From VBDM01 sp035702665 (GTDB taxonomy: Bacteria > Pseudomonadota > Gammaproteobacteria > Burkholderiales > SG8-39), in assembly GCA_035702665.1 (NCBI GenBank), contig DASSQD010000029.1, forward strand, positions 1 to 32,002: 32,002 nucleotides of DNA, read 5' to 3'. Both the position numbers and the translations under genes were made by a program. The notes under the pieces were generated by a model. The model did not search any database, was not told the DNA's origin, and worked only from the letters and a program-made list of their open reading frames with translations. This document shows, one piece after another, positions 1-7,419 of the stretch (positions are counted from its first letter, which is position 1; each line of letters opens with the position of its first letter).

Positions 1-500
1 TCGAACAGCTGGGATTCGAGGACACCCAGCGAGTCGGTGCGGTTCTCCATCTGCCTGCCCAACTGATCCAGCTGGCGGTTGAATTCGGCCATCGACAGAT
101 CCTTTGCGCTCGACACCGCCCCTCCCCGCCCGGGCACCTCAGTGAAACGGAATTCCCCCGGCTTGAGGCCGGCGAGGGCCGAGAGGCGCTCGCCCAGGGC
201 GTCGAGACGCATCAACTGGGCCTGCATTTCGCCCAGCTTTACCGCCATGGCATTGAGGTTCTCCCTCAGGAATTCTTCGGTCTTGCGCTGCTGCGCTTCC
301 TGCGCCGATTTCACCAGGGAATCGAGCAGGGGAAGCTGAACCTTGAGTTCGCTGGCGTGCCTTACCGTGATCCAGAACAGGCCGAGGGTCAGGGCGAGCA
401 CCAGGACGCCTATGAGCACCGCCCCGCCGAACATGTGGCGGTGGGTCAGGGTCAAGGACTTCGACCCGCCCAAGCCGCTAGAAACGAGAATAATATGCAC
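1..500 (-). CDS. M23 (LytM-type) peptidase-like protein, N-terminal part
   Basis: The 3' end lies beyond the left edge of the window, so only about 166 residues are visible. The start is a GTG at 500 preceded by GGAAGG at 4 bp spacing. The visible part has a short cytoplasmic N-terminus (begins MHIILVSS), one transmembrane helix at about residues 25-47, and a long heptad-like helical stretch rich in E, Q, K and L, as in periplasmic coiled-coil peptidoglycan hydrolases. The N-terminal sequence style and the position next to dciA and the end of the dcw cluster match the M23 peptidases commonly found here in Betaproteobacteria. The catalytic LytM domain is not in the window, so the enzymatic call is inferred. 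It is transcribed divergently from the DUF721 gene, with only 26 bp between the two starts. Confidence 0.7.
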   Translation of the reverse strand, partial: MHIILVSSGLGGSKSLTLTHRHMFGGAVLIGVLVLALTLGLFWITVRHASELKVQLPLLDSLVKSAQEAQQRKTEEFLRENLNAMAVKLGEMQAQLMRLDALGERLSALAGLKPGEFRFTEVPGRGGAVSSAKDLSMAEFNRQLDQLGRQMENRTDSLGVLESQLF

Positions 501-526
501 GTCGCCTTCCCCTAGGCATACAAGTC

Positions 527-970
527 ATGCGTTTGCCGAGCGTGCATATCAAAAACCCCTGCCAGTTCCTGAATCAAGCCGACGCCATCGCCTCGCTCAT
601 GCCACAGGCCGAGCGCCTGATCGGGCTTCGCGAGATCCTCGCCTCGCTGCTGCCGGAGTCCCTGGCGCGACACTGCTCTGTCGCCAACTTCAAGCAGGGA
701 CGGATCGTTGTCTTTGCTTCTAACGGCGCAACCGCCGCGAAACTGAAACTCATGCTCCCGTCATTAGTGGAGCAACTTTCGGGGCGAGCGACGGAGGTTA
801 CCGGATTGGAGGTGGTGGTGCAAGCCCCGGGGGCCGAAGCACAAGTGCCTGAAAAATATTCACAATTGAGTTCGAATGCGATCTTTGGACTAGCGCAGCT
901 TTGCGACCAACTGCCTGATTCGGAATTGAAAAGCGCTCTATCGCGAATCGTCTTTCAACATCGCCGCTAA
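527..970 (+). CDS. dciA: DciA-like protein (DUF721)
   Basis: The product has 147 residues. The DUF721 core spans about residues 35-90 and includes a hydrophobic segment ending in LPSLVEQLSG. DUF721/DciA proteins are the ancestral loaders or partners of the replicative helicase DnaB in bacteria lacking DnaC. The gene is the only rightward one in this end of the window. It sits head-to-head with the M23-like gene and tail-to-tail with the small membrane gene after lpxC (8 bp between stops). The ribosome-binding site is weak, and a TAATAT at 491-496 could serve as its -10 box, without a convincing -35. The start could therefore be a few codons downstream. Family membership is judged from sequence pattern; the role is taken from family knowledge. 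Confidence 0.75.
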   Translation: MRLPSVHIKNPCQFLNQADAIASLMPQAERLIGLREILASLLPESLARHCSVANFKQGRIVVFASNGATAAKLKLMLPSLVEQLSGRATEVTGLEVVVQAPGAEAQVPEKYSQLSSNAIFGLAQLCDQLPDSELKSALSRIVFQHRR

Positions 971-978
971 GTATCTGC

Positions 979-1164
979 CTAGACGAGTATAAATGCTCGT
1001 TCCAAGATCAATAACCCGAACACCAGCAGCGCGAAAATCAGCGCGTACTTGAATACCTGAAAAGCGAAGCGCAGGTACCTCCTGTCGCGGGTGAGGAGGA
1101 ACAGCACACAGCTGGCGAGTGTCACCAGCACTACCAGAATCCCCGCGATGCGCAGGGCGAGCAT
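979..1164 (-). CDS. small two-helix membrane protein after lpxC
   Basis: The product has 61 residues with two hydrophobic helices, at about residues 4-24 and 39-58. They are separated by a short basic loop (TRDRRYLRF), so both termini probably face the same side of the inner membrane. The ATG lies 16 bp past the lpxC stop, so it is probably the last gene of the dcw transcript. The function is unknown. I recall similar small proteins with a DRRYLRFA-like loop from other Betaproteobacteria, which supports a real gene, but I could not check this. The stop is 8 bp from the convergent dciA stop, and an inverted repeat (ACGAG/CTCGT, 983-1000) lies inside its last codons. Confidence 0.65.
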   Translation of the reverse strand: MLALRIAGILVVLVTLASCVLFLLTRDRRYLRFAFQVFKYALIFALLVFGLLILERAFILV

Positions 1165-1180
1165 GCGTACTAGCCCGGGC

Positions 1181-2098
1181 CTAGGCCGCGGGGAGCGCGA
1201 AGAGGCGGGACAGGGCGACCGGCGCGTCTTCCTCGCGCTCGAAGGTCACCCATTCCCACGAGTCCTTGGCGGCGAGGGCCGCCCGCGCCAGGCGGTTGTT
1301 CAGGGCATGGCCCGATTTGTGGGCCAAGAAGTGCGCGATGAGGGGGTGCCCGATCAGGTATAGATCGCCGATCGCGTCGAGCAGCTTGTGTTTGACGAAC
1401 TCGTCGCCATAGCGCAGTCCCTCGGCGTTCAGCACACGGTATTCGTCTACGACGATCGCGTTGTCCAGGCTGCCGCCCCGCGCGAGGCCGGAATCGCGCA
1501 GTGCCTCGACCTCCTGGATGAAACCGAAGGTGCGCGCGCGCGCGACCTCCTTGATATAGGACGTGTCCGCGAAATCGACCTCGGCCGTCTGTGCCGAGTG
1601 CTCAATCGCGGGATGGTCGAACTCGATGGAAAAGGACAGCTTGAACCCTTCGAACGGCTCGAAGCGGGCCCATTTGTCGCCGTCCTTCACCTCGATGGCG
1701 CTCTTGATGCGGACGAAGCGCTTGGGAGCCGCCTGCTGCTCTATCCCCGCGGACTGGATCAGGAACACGAAAGGCGCAGCGCTTCCATCCATGATCGGCA
1801 CTTCGGAGCCCGTCAGATCGACGTAGGCGTTGTCGATTCCGAGTCCCGCGAACGCCGACATGAGGTGCTCGACGGTCGCCACTTTTGCGCCATTAGCCTC
1901 GAGCGCGCTGCACAGCCGTGTGTCGGTGACACTGAACGCATCGGCGGCGATGTCGACCGGAGTGGGGAGATCTATACGGCGGAATACGATCCCCGCGTCC
2001 GGCGCCGCAGGACGCAAGGTCATGGCCACTTTCTCGCCGGTGTGGAGGCCGACGCCGGTGGCGCGTATTACGGATTTGAGGGTGCGCTGCCTGAACAC
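1181..2098 (-). CDS. lpxC: UDP-3-O-acyl-N-acetylglucosamine deacetylase
   Basis: LpxC is the zinc amidase that removes the acetyl group from UDP-3-O-acyl-GlcNAc, the committed step of lipid A synthesis on the cytosolic side of the inner membrane. The product has 305 residues, the usual length. Zinc ligands are visible as H78 (in VEHLMSAF), H237 and D241 (KHKLLDAIGD), with the general-acid His at H264 (KSGHALNN). These correspond to H79, H238, D242 and H265 of the E. coli enzyme. The start is a GTG at 2098 with no clear Shine-Dalgarno sequence. The N-terminus FRQRTLKSVIRATGVGLH fits the family and no ATG alternative exists. A 283-bp gap separates it from ftsZ, by far the largest within the cluster, so independent control of lpxC is possible. 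Confidence 0.97.
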   Translation of the reverse strand: MFRQRTLKSVIRATGVGLHTGEKVAMTLRPAAPDAGIVFRRIDLPTPVDIAADAFSVTDTRLCSALEANGAKVATVEHLMSAFAGLGIDNAYVDLTGSEVPIMDGSAAPFVFLIQSAGIEQQAAPKRFVRIKSAIEVKDGDKWARFEPFEGFKLSFSIEFDHPAIEHSAQTAEVDFADTSYIKEVARARTFGFIQEVEALRDSGLARGGSLDNAIVVDEYRVLNAEGLRYGDEFVKHKLLDAIGDLYLIGHPLIAHFLAHKSGHALNNRLARAALAAKDSWEWVTFEREEDAPVALSRLFALPAA

Positions 2099-2168
2099 TG
2101 AAGCCGCTGCAGGAACTGCCGCAGCCTGTTGGAAGAATGTAATGTTAGCACAGGCACGCCTCCCCGGC

Positions 2169-2181
2169 CCGGAATTTCCGG
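2169..2181. promoter_or_regulatory. palindrome in the ftsZ-lpxC gap
   Basis: CCGGAATTTCCGG is a perfect inverted repeat with 6-bp arms around one central T. It lies about 70 bp upstream of the lpxC start. It could be an operator or a short mRNA hairpin. No factor is known to me for this site. Confidence 0.3.
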
Positions 2182-2210
2182 AGAGGCGCGCACTTGTGCA
2201 CGTCGGCCCG

Positions 2211-2372
2211 TCAGTGCGGGCGCCTGCGCAAGTAGGCCGGCACGAACGCGACAGTGCGGATCAGTACCGGAGCGGGCGCGGGGCGCGCGGTCACTGCGAG
2301 CTTGACCGGAGGTCGTACGATGGCTGGCTTGCGCAGGTAGCGGGGCATGCCGGGCCGTTTTGCTGTGCTCAT
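2211..2372 (-). CDS. possible small basic protein between ftsZ and lpxC
   Basis: This 53-codon ORF begins with ATG at 2372, nine bases past the ftsZ stop, with AGGGAG placed 5 bp upstream. The product is rich in R, P, K and A, has no acidic residue, and contains two related motifs near its ends (MPRYLRKPA and VPAYLRRRP). About 79% of its third codon positions are G or C. That fits coding sequence here but is not decisive in a GC-rich genome. I recognise no family. The good ribosome-binding site and tight coupling to ftsZ favour a real gene. The absence of a known family and the short length argue for caution. Confidence 0.4.
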   Translation of the reverse strand: MSTAKRPGMPRYLRKPAIVRPPVKLAVTARPAPAPVLIRTVAFVPAYLRRRPH

Positions 2373-2381
2373 GAAGTCTCC

Positions 2382-3536
2382 CTAGTCGGCTTGCTTGCGA
2401 AGAAATGCGGGGATGTCGTACTTGTCTACGCCGTTCGCTTGCAGAGCCTCTATGGTCGAAGCTCGGTTCTTGCGGATTACCGCGGGCATTTCGTCGAGAA
2501 CGCGATAGTCCACACCGCTCGCGACCGGCATGTTGTCGGTCCCGGTCTTCTGCACCAGTTTCGGCTTGACCGCCCTTGCGACCTGCGGCTGACCGAGGCC
2601 GGTGGCGATGACTGTGACGCGCAGTTCCTCGCCGATCGGATCGTCGTATACCGCTCCGAAGATGATGGTCGCGTCGTCCGCCGCGAAGCCACGGATGGTG
2701 TTCATCACCTCCTTGGTCTCGCGCAGCTTGAGGCTAGACTTGTTCGCGGTAATGTTCACCACCACCCCGCGCGCACCGGAGAGATTCACGCCCTCGAGCA
2801 GCGGGCAGGCCACCGCCTGCTCCGCGGCGATCCGCGCGCGGTCCACGCCCGATGAGGCTGCCGAACCCATCATCGCCATGCCCTGCTCGGCCATCACCGT
2901 GCGCACGTCCTGGAAGTCGACGTTGATCAGGCCGGGTACGTTGATGATTTCTGAGATACCGGCCACCGCATTCTTGAGCACGCTGTCGGCGGCAGAGAAC
3001 GCTTCCTCCATCGACACATCGTCCCCCAAGACTTCCTCGAGCTTCTCGTTGAGGATCACGATGACCGAGTCGACGTGTTGCGAGAGCTCTTCAATCCCGA
3101 TTTCGGCCGATTGCGTGCGGCGCACGCCTTCGAACGAGAAGGGCTTGGTCACCACGGCGACGGTAAGAATGCCCATCTCCTTGGCGACCTCGGCGACCAC
3201 TGGGGCCGCGCCCGTGCCGGTGCCGCCGCCCATGCCGGCGGTGATAAACACCATGTGCGAGCCGTGCAGCGCGTCGGCGATCTGATCGCGCGCTTCCATC
3301 GCCGCCGCGCGGCCGGCCTCGGGCTTCGCTCCGGCGCCCAGACCCGTGGAGCCGAGCTGGATCTGGTTCTTCGCCTGGGTTCGCGACAGCGCCTGCGCGT
3401 CGGTATTGGCGGTGATGAATTCGACTCCGGCAACGCCGTTTCGAATCATGTGGTCGACGGCGTTGCCGCCCGCGCCGCCCACACCGATCACCTTGATCAC
3501 GGTGCCGGTTGCTGCGTTTTCGACGACCTCAAACAT
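2382..3536 (-). CDS. ftsZ: cell division GTPase FtsZ
   Basis: FtsZ is the tubulin-like GTPase that polymerises into the Z-ring and recruits the divisome. The product has 384 residues. It carries the tubulin signature GGGTGTG at 103-109, the N-terminal nucleotide-binding GVGGAGGNAV, and the T7 loop around NVDFQDVRTVM (205-215), which supplies the catalytic Asp residues to the neighbouring subunit. The short C-terminal tail ends in DIPAFLRKQAD and binds FtsA and other partners. The frame is open to 3578, but the start is set at the ATG at 3536 because a near-perfect AAGGAGGT lies 4 bp before it and the protein then begins MFEVVENA as in relatives. It follows ftsA after a 48-bp gap that contains a short T-run but no clear promoter. 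Confidence 0.98.
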   Translation of the reverse strand: MFEVVENAATGTVIKVIGVGGAGGNAVDHMIRNGVAGVEFITANTDAQALSRTQAKNQIQLGSTGLGAGAKPEAGRAAAMEARDQIADALHGSHMVFITAGMGGGTGTGAAPVVAEVAKEMGILTVAVVTKPFSFEGVRRTQSAEIGIEELSQHVDSVIVILNEKLEEVLGDDVSMEEAFSAADSVLKNAVAGISEIINVPGLINVDFQDVRTVMAEQGMAMMGSAASSGVDRARIAAEQAVACPLLEGVNLSGARGVVVNITANKSSLKLRETKEVMNTIRGFAADDATIIFGAVYDDPIGEELRVTVIATGLGQPQVARAVKPKLVQKTGTDNMPVASGVDYRVLDEMPAVIRKNRASTIEALQANGVDKYDIPAFLRKQAD

Positions 3537-3584
3537 GCTGACCTCCTTCCGGGTGAAGTGAAAAACAACTACCTGCAAGCAACA

Positions 3585-4814
3585 CTAGAAATTCCGCTGG
3601 ATCCATTCGCGCATCCTCCTTCCCACCTGCCTGATCGATCCTCCCTGCCGCGCGACAAGACCGCGCTGCGTCTGAACCACACCTTCCAGCAGAAGACCCA
3701 CCGCAGTGGCGTAGCGCGGACTGCGGATCACGTCGGCGAGCGAGCCCGTGTAGCGCGGAATCCCAAGCCGCACCGGCATGTGGAAGATCTCCTCCCCCAG
3801 TTCGGCCATGCCTTGCATCACCGCAGAACCGCCGGTGAGCACGATTCCCGAGGACAGCAGCTCTTCGTAGCCCGAGTCGCGCAGCGCCTGCTGAATGAGG
3901 GAGTAGAGCTCCTCGACGCGCGGCTCGATGACCTCGGCGAGCGTCTGTCGCGAGAGCATCCGCGGCGGGCGATCGCCCACTCCGGCAACCTCGATCATCT
4001 GGCCGGCCTCGGCGAGCTGTCGCAGCGCGCAGCCATGGCGCACCTTCAGCTCCTCGGCCTCGGCAGTGGGCGTGCGCAGCGCCATCGCGATGTCATTCGT
4101 GATCTGGTCGCCGGCGATCGGGACCACCGCGGTGTGTCGGATCGCGCCTTCGCGGAAAACGGCGATGTCGCTCGTGCCGCCACCGATGTCGACCAAGCAC
4201 ACGCCCAGCTCCTTCTCGTCCTCGGTCAGGACCGCAAGCGAGGAAGCCAGGGGCTGCAGGATGAGGTCATTCACCTCGAGGCCGCAGCGGCGCACGCATT
4301 TGACGATGTTCTGCGCCGCCGACACGGCACCGGTGACGATGTGTACCTTGACCTCGAGGCGCACGCCACTCATGCCGAGCGGTTCGCGCACCCCGTCCTG
4401 GCCGTCGATGATGAATTCCTGCGTGAGGATGTGCAGCACCTGCTGGTCGGTGGGTATCGGCATCGCGCGCGCAGTCTCGATTGCGCGCTGGACGTCGGTC
4501 TGCGTCACCTCCTTGTCCTTGATCGCCACCATGCCGGTGGAGTTGAAGCTCTTGATGTGGCTGCCGGCGATCCCGGTGAACACGCGCTCGATCTTGCAGT
4601 CGGCCATCAGCTCGGCTTCTTCGAGCGTGCGCTGGATCGCGTTCACGGTCGCCTCTATGTTCACGACTACGCCCTTCTTCAGGCCCTTGGACTCGTGCCC
4701 GCCCATGCCGATGATGTCCATGCGGCCATCTGGAAATATCTCTGCGACGACCGCCACGACCTTCGAGGTGCCGATGTCGAGCGCGACGATAAGGTTCTTG
4801 TTTTCCCTCGCCAT
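3585..4814 (-). CDS. ftsA: cell division protein FtsA
   Basis: FtsA is an actin-like ATPase that tethers FtsZ filaments to the membrane and activates septal synthesis. The product has 409 residues. Visible are the phosphate-1 motif LDIGTSKV near residue 14, the 1C subdomain, phosphate-2 DIGGGTSDIAVF, and the adenosine motif GGSAVMQG. The C-terminus ends in an amphipathic segment (RRMREWIQRNF), the expected membrane-targeting sequence. The start is the ATG at 4814, one base after the ftsQ stop. The frame remains open upstream inside ftsQ, but that part is shadow sequence. Confidence 0.97.
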   Translation of the reverse strand: MARENKNLIVALDIGTSKVVAVVAEIFPDGRMDIIGMGGHESKGLKKGVVVNIEATVNAIQRTLEEAELMADCKIERVFTGIAGSHIKSFNSTGMVAIKDKEVTQTDVQRAIETARAMPIPTDQQVLHILTQEFIIDGQDGVREPLGMSGVRLEVKVHIVTGAVSAAQNIVKCVRRCGLEVNDLILQPLASSLAVLTEDEKELGVCLVDIGGGTSDIAVFREGAIRHTAVVPIAGDQITNDIAMALRTPTAEAEELKVRHGCALRQLAEAGQMIEVAGVGDRPPRMLSRQTLAEVIEPRVEELYSLIQQALRDSGYEELLSSGIVLTGGSAVMQGMAELGEEIFHMPVRLGIPRYTGSLADVIRSPRYATAVGLLLEGVVQTQRGLVARQGGSIRQVGRRMREWIQRNF

Positions 4815-4815
4815 C

Positions 4816-5568
4816 TCAGACTCGCTTGTGCGTATGCGGCTCGGCGACGGGACTCTCGGAGGCGCGGACCGCGAAGCCGTTCGGATAGCGCAGGTCGACG
4901 TAGTCGACCCGCTGCCGCAGTCCGCCGACCGTCTGTGGATACACCGAGACGAAACGCGCGAGGCGGTCCTCAACCCGGTCCCTGTCCGAGTCTCGGCCGA
5001 GCTGGATCGTCAGGTTGTTCGAGAGCCTCAACTGCCACGCCATGCGCGACGACAGCAGGACTTCCCGCGGCTCGACGCCCAGCGGAGCCAGGAGATTCCT
5101 GAACACGAGGAAGCGCTCGGCAAGCTCGCTCTCGGTGCCCGCGGGTCCTGCAAGCACCGGAAGGGACTCGTCGCTTCGGCCCGGGAACAGTTCGCCCTGC
5201 GGGTTGACCAGCTGCATTTTCTTACCCTGACCCCAGCGGGCAAGCGCGACCTGCTCCTCGATGCGCACCTCGAGACGATCGGGCCACCTGCGCCGCAGCT
5301 CGGCGTGCCGCACCCAGGGGATGTCTTCGAAGAGCGACCGCACCGACTCCAGGTCGACCGTGAAGAACGTGCCCTTCACCCGTCCCTGAAGCGCGTCGAC
5401 GATCTCGCGGCGCTCCACGCGCTCGAGGCTGCCCTCGACGACGATCGACCTCAACTGGAACGCGGACGAGTCCACGAGCACGCGTAGGCTCGCGTAGGCG
5501 AGGAGGCCGAGCGCGAGCGCTACGAGAGCGCCAGCGCCGGCGTTGGCGAGGCGCGGGTTATCCCACAC
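4816..5568 (-). CDS. ftsQ: cell division protein FtsQ
   Basis: FtsQ is a bitopic membrane protein that links early and late divisome proteins through FtsB and FtsL. The product has 250 residues. It has a short cytoplasmic N-terminus, one transmembrane helix at about 10-30, a POTRA domain starting at FQLRSIVVEG, and a FtsQ/DivIB beta domain containing WPDRLEVRIEEQ. The start is a GTG at 5568 with AAGGAG 6 bp upstream, giving an N-terminus VWDNPRLAN. It overlaps the end of ddl by 11 bp. The frame stays open upstream to 5640, but that extension lies within ddl and has no family character. Confidence 0.95.
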   Translation of the reverse strand: MWDNPRLANAGAGALVALALGLLAYASLRVLVDSSAFQLRSIVVEGSLERVERREIVDALQGRVKGTFFTVDLESVRSLFEDIPWVRHAELRRRWPDRLEVRIEEQVALARWGQGKKMQLVNPQGELFPGRSDESLPVLAGPAGTESELAERFLVFRNLLAPLGVEPREVLLSSRMAWQLRLSNNLTIQLGRDSDRDRVEDRLARFVSVYPQTVGGLRQRVDYVDLRYPNGFAVRASESPVAEPHTHKRV

Positions 5569-6496
5569 GACCGGCTCCTTTCTCGAGCCGCGCCGACTCG
5601 AGGATCCGCAGGCATAGGTCCTCGAACGACAGCCCCGCATGGCGCGCAGCCATGGGCACCAGCGAGTGGTCGGTCATGCCGGGAGAAGTGTTCACCTCCA
5701 GGAAATAGGGCTTGCCCGAGCGATCGAGCATCAGGTCGACGCGGCCCCACCCGCTGCAGCCCAGGGCGCTGAAGGCGAAAAGCGCCTCGTCCTGAACGAT
5801 GCGTTCGGCATCGGGCGGCAGCCCGCAGGGGATGAGATAGCGCGTGTCGTCCGCCTGGTACTTCGCCTCGTAGTCGTAGAACTCGCGCGGCGTCTCCAGC
5901 TTGATGAGGGGCAGCGGCTTGTCTCCGAGTATTCCCGCGGTCAGCTCGACCCCGTCGACGAAGGCCTCGGCGATGACCACGCTGTCGTAGTTGGCGGCAA
6001 GGGCGTAGGCTTCGGGAAGCTCGCGCGCGCTCTTTACCTTGCTCATCCCGATCGATGAGCCTTCGTTGGCGGGCTTCACCATCAGCGGCAGGCCGAGCCG
6101 GGTCACGACCGCCTGCATGTCGCCGTCCCGCGCGAGAAGCTCGCCGCGCGGCGTCGGGATGCCGCATGACTGCCACACGAGCTTCGCGTGCCACTTGTCC
6201 ATGGCGAGCGCGCTCGCGAGCACGCCCGACCCCGTGTAAGGAACACCGAGGAGCTCGAGCGCGCCCTGGATCGTGCCGTCCTCGCCGTAGCGACCGTGGA
6301 GAATGACGAAAGCGCGATCGAAGCGCTCCTCGATGAGTGCGTCCATGCCGCGCTCCTTCGGGTCGAATGCGTGGGCGTCGACGCCTTTCGCCCTCAGCGC
6401 GGCGAGCACGCGACCGCCGCTCTTCAGCGACACCGCCCGCTCGGCGGAGCGGCCGCCCATAAGTACCGCGACCTTTCCGAAATCGCGGGGGTTCAC
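5558..6496 (-). CDS. ddl: D-alanine--D-alanine ligase
   Basis: Ddl joins two D-Ala with ATP to make the dipeptide that MurF adds to the peptidoglycan precursor. The product has 312 residues, the usual size for DdlB. ATP-grasp features are visible: HGRYGEDGT, KPANEGSSIGMSKV around 150, VEL in the EAF-DGVEL segment, and the Mg-binding FLEVNTSPGM near the C-terminus. The Tyr in YDYEAKY is the residue that marks D-Ala rather than D-lactate ligases. The start is a GTG at 6496 that overlaps the murB stop in a GTGA. It encodes cytosolic enzyme and is translationally coupled to murB and ftsQ. Confidence 0.96.
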   Translation of the reverse strand: MNPRDFGKVAVLMGGRSAERAVSLKSGGRVLAALRAKGVDAHAFDPKERGMDALIEERFDRAFVILHGRYGEDGTIQGALELLGVPYTGSGVLASALAMDKWHAKLVWQSCGIPTPRGELLARDGDMQAVVTRLGLPLMVKPANEGSSIGMSKVKSARELPEAYALAANYDSVVIAEAFVDGVELTAGILGDKPLPLIKLETPREFYDYEAKYQADDTRYLIPCGLPPDAERIVQDEALFAFSALGCSGWGRVDLMLDRSGKPYFLEVNTSPGMTDHSLVPMAARHAGLSFEDLCLRILESARLEKGAGRVG

Positions 6497-7419
6497 GCGG
6501 CCTCCCCGATGATTCTCACTTCGGGCACCAGCTCGACCAGGAAGCGCTTGTGGACCGTGGCTCGAGCGAGCGCGATCAGGGCCTCGATGTCGGAGGCGCG
6601 CGCCTTGCCCTTCGGGTTGACGATGAAGTTCGCGTGCTTTTCGGAGATCCGCGCGCCGCCGATCTCGCGGCCCTTGAGTCCCGCAGCCTCGATCAGCCGT
6701 GCCGCGTGGTCACCGGGAGGATTGCGGAACACCGAGCCGGCATTCGGAAGCTCGAGCGGCTGCGTCGCCAGGCGCCGTGCAAGCAGCTCCTTGATGCGGC
6801 GCCGGGCGACCTTCTCGTCTCCGGTGTGGAAGCGGAACCAGGCGCCGAGGAACCACTCGTCTTCGCCGAGCCGGGCGTGGCGCAGCGCCACTCGGCGATA
6901 TCCGATCTCGAATTCGGCCGGGTTTCGCTCGCTGAGCTTGCCGGCGCGCGACAGTGTTTGCGCCTTTGCGACGACATCCCAAGTCTCCGACCCGTAGCAG
7001 CCCGCGTTCATCGCGAGCGCGCCGCCGACCGTGCCGGGAACGCCCGCGAGGAACTCCGAGCCCTCGAAGCCGTGCGTCGCGGCGAAGCGCGCCACCTTCG
7101 GAGACGCGGTGCCGGCGTCCGCGAAGATCAGGCCGCCGTCCACGCGCATGGCGCCGGCAGGATCGTGCATCAGCACCACCGTGCCGCGGAATCCGCCGTC
7201 GCGCACCAGCAGATTGCTGCCCAGGCCGACGAAGCACACCGGCTCGTCCGCGGGTAGTGCCGCGAGGAATGCCGCCAGATCCGCGGTATCCTCGGGCGAA
7301 TACGCGCGGGCAGCCGTGCCACCAGTGCGCCAGCTCACGTGCTTCGCCATCGGCTCGTTCAGCCGCAGGACGCCGCGCAGGGCGGCAGCGGGCTTGGCAA
7401 TCGGCTCGGCCATGTTCAT
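6493..7419 (-). CDS. murB: UDP-N-acetylenolpyruvoylglucosamine reductase
   Basis: MurB is a FAD enzyme that uses NADPH to reduce UDP-GlcNAc-enolpyruvate to UDP-MurNAc. The product has 308 residues. It has the FAD-binding VGLGSNLLVRDGGF region and VPGTVGGALAMNAGCYG. The catalytic Ser lies in NAGSVFRNP and the C-terminal Glu in EVRIIGE. The length and the pattern around YRRVALRH suggest the shorter, single-loop class rather than the long E. coli form; that class call is an inference. The ATG at 7419 overlaps the murC stop in ATGA. A second in-frame ATG two codons on is an alternative start. Confidence 0.96.
   Translation of the reverse strand: MNMAEPIAKPAAALRGVLRLNEPMAKHVSWRTGGTAARAYSPEDTADLAAFLAALPADEPVCFVGLGSNLLVRDGGFRGTVVLMHDPAGAMRVDGGLIFADAGTASPKVARFAATHGFEGSEFLAGVPGTVGGALAMNAGCYGSETWDVVAKAQTLSRAGKLSERNPAEFEIGYRRVALRHARLGEDEWFLGAWFRFHTGDEKVARRRIKELLARRLATQPLELPNAGSVFRNPPGDHAARLIEAAGLKGREIGGARISEKHANFIVNPKGKARASDIEALIALARATVHKRFLVELVPEVRIIGEAA

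Noticed and set aside
983..1000. ACGAG/CTCGT inverted repeat as a terminator shared by dciA and the small membrane gene
   Set aside because: The stem is only 5 bp, there is no T-run on the dciA strand, and it lies inside coding sequence.
1530..1545. GC dinucleotide run inside lpxC
   Set aside because: It is a short alternating stretch consistent with Ala/Arg codons in GC-rich DNA, with no sign of phase variation.
3537..3584. ftsA-ftsZ gap as an internal ftsZ promoter
   Set aside because: It has a TTGCTT and a T-run but no acceptable -10 at the right spacing.
3075..5102. 675-codon plus-strand open frame opposite ftsZ and ftsA
   Set aside because: It is antisense to two certain genes, has low-complexity R/H/D-rich composition, and shows no family motif. 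Such frames are common in GC-rich DNA.
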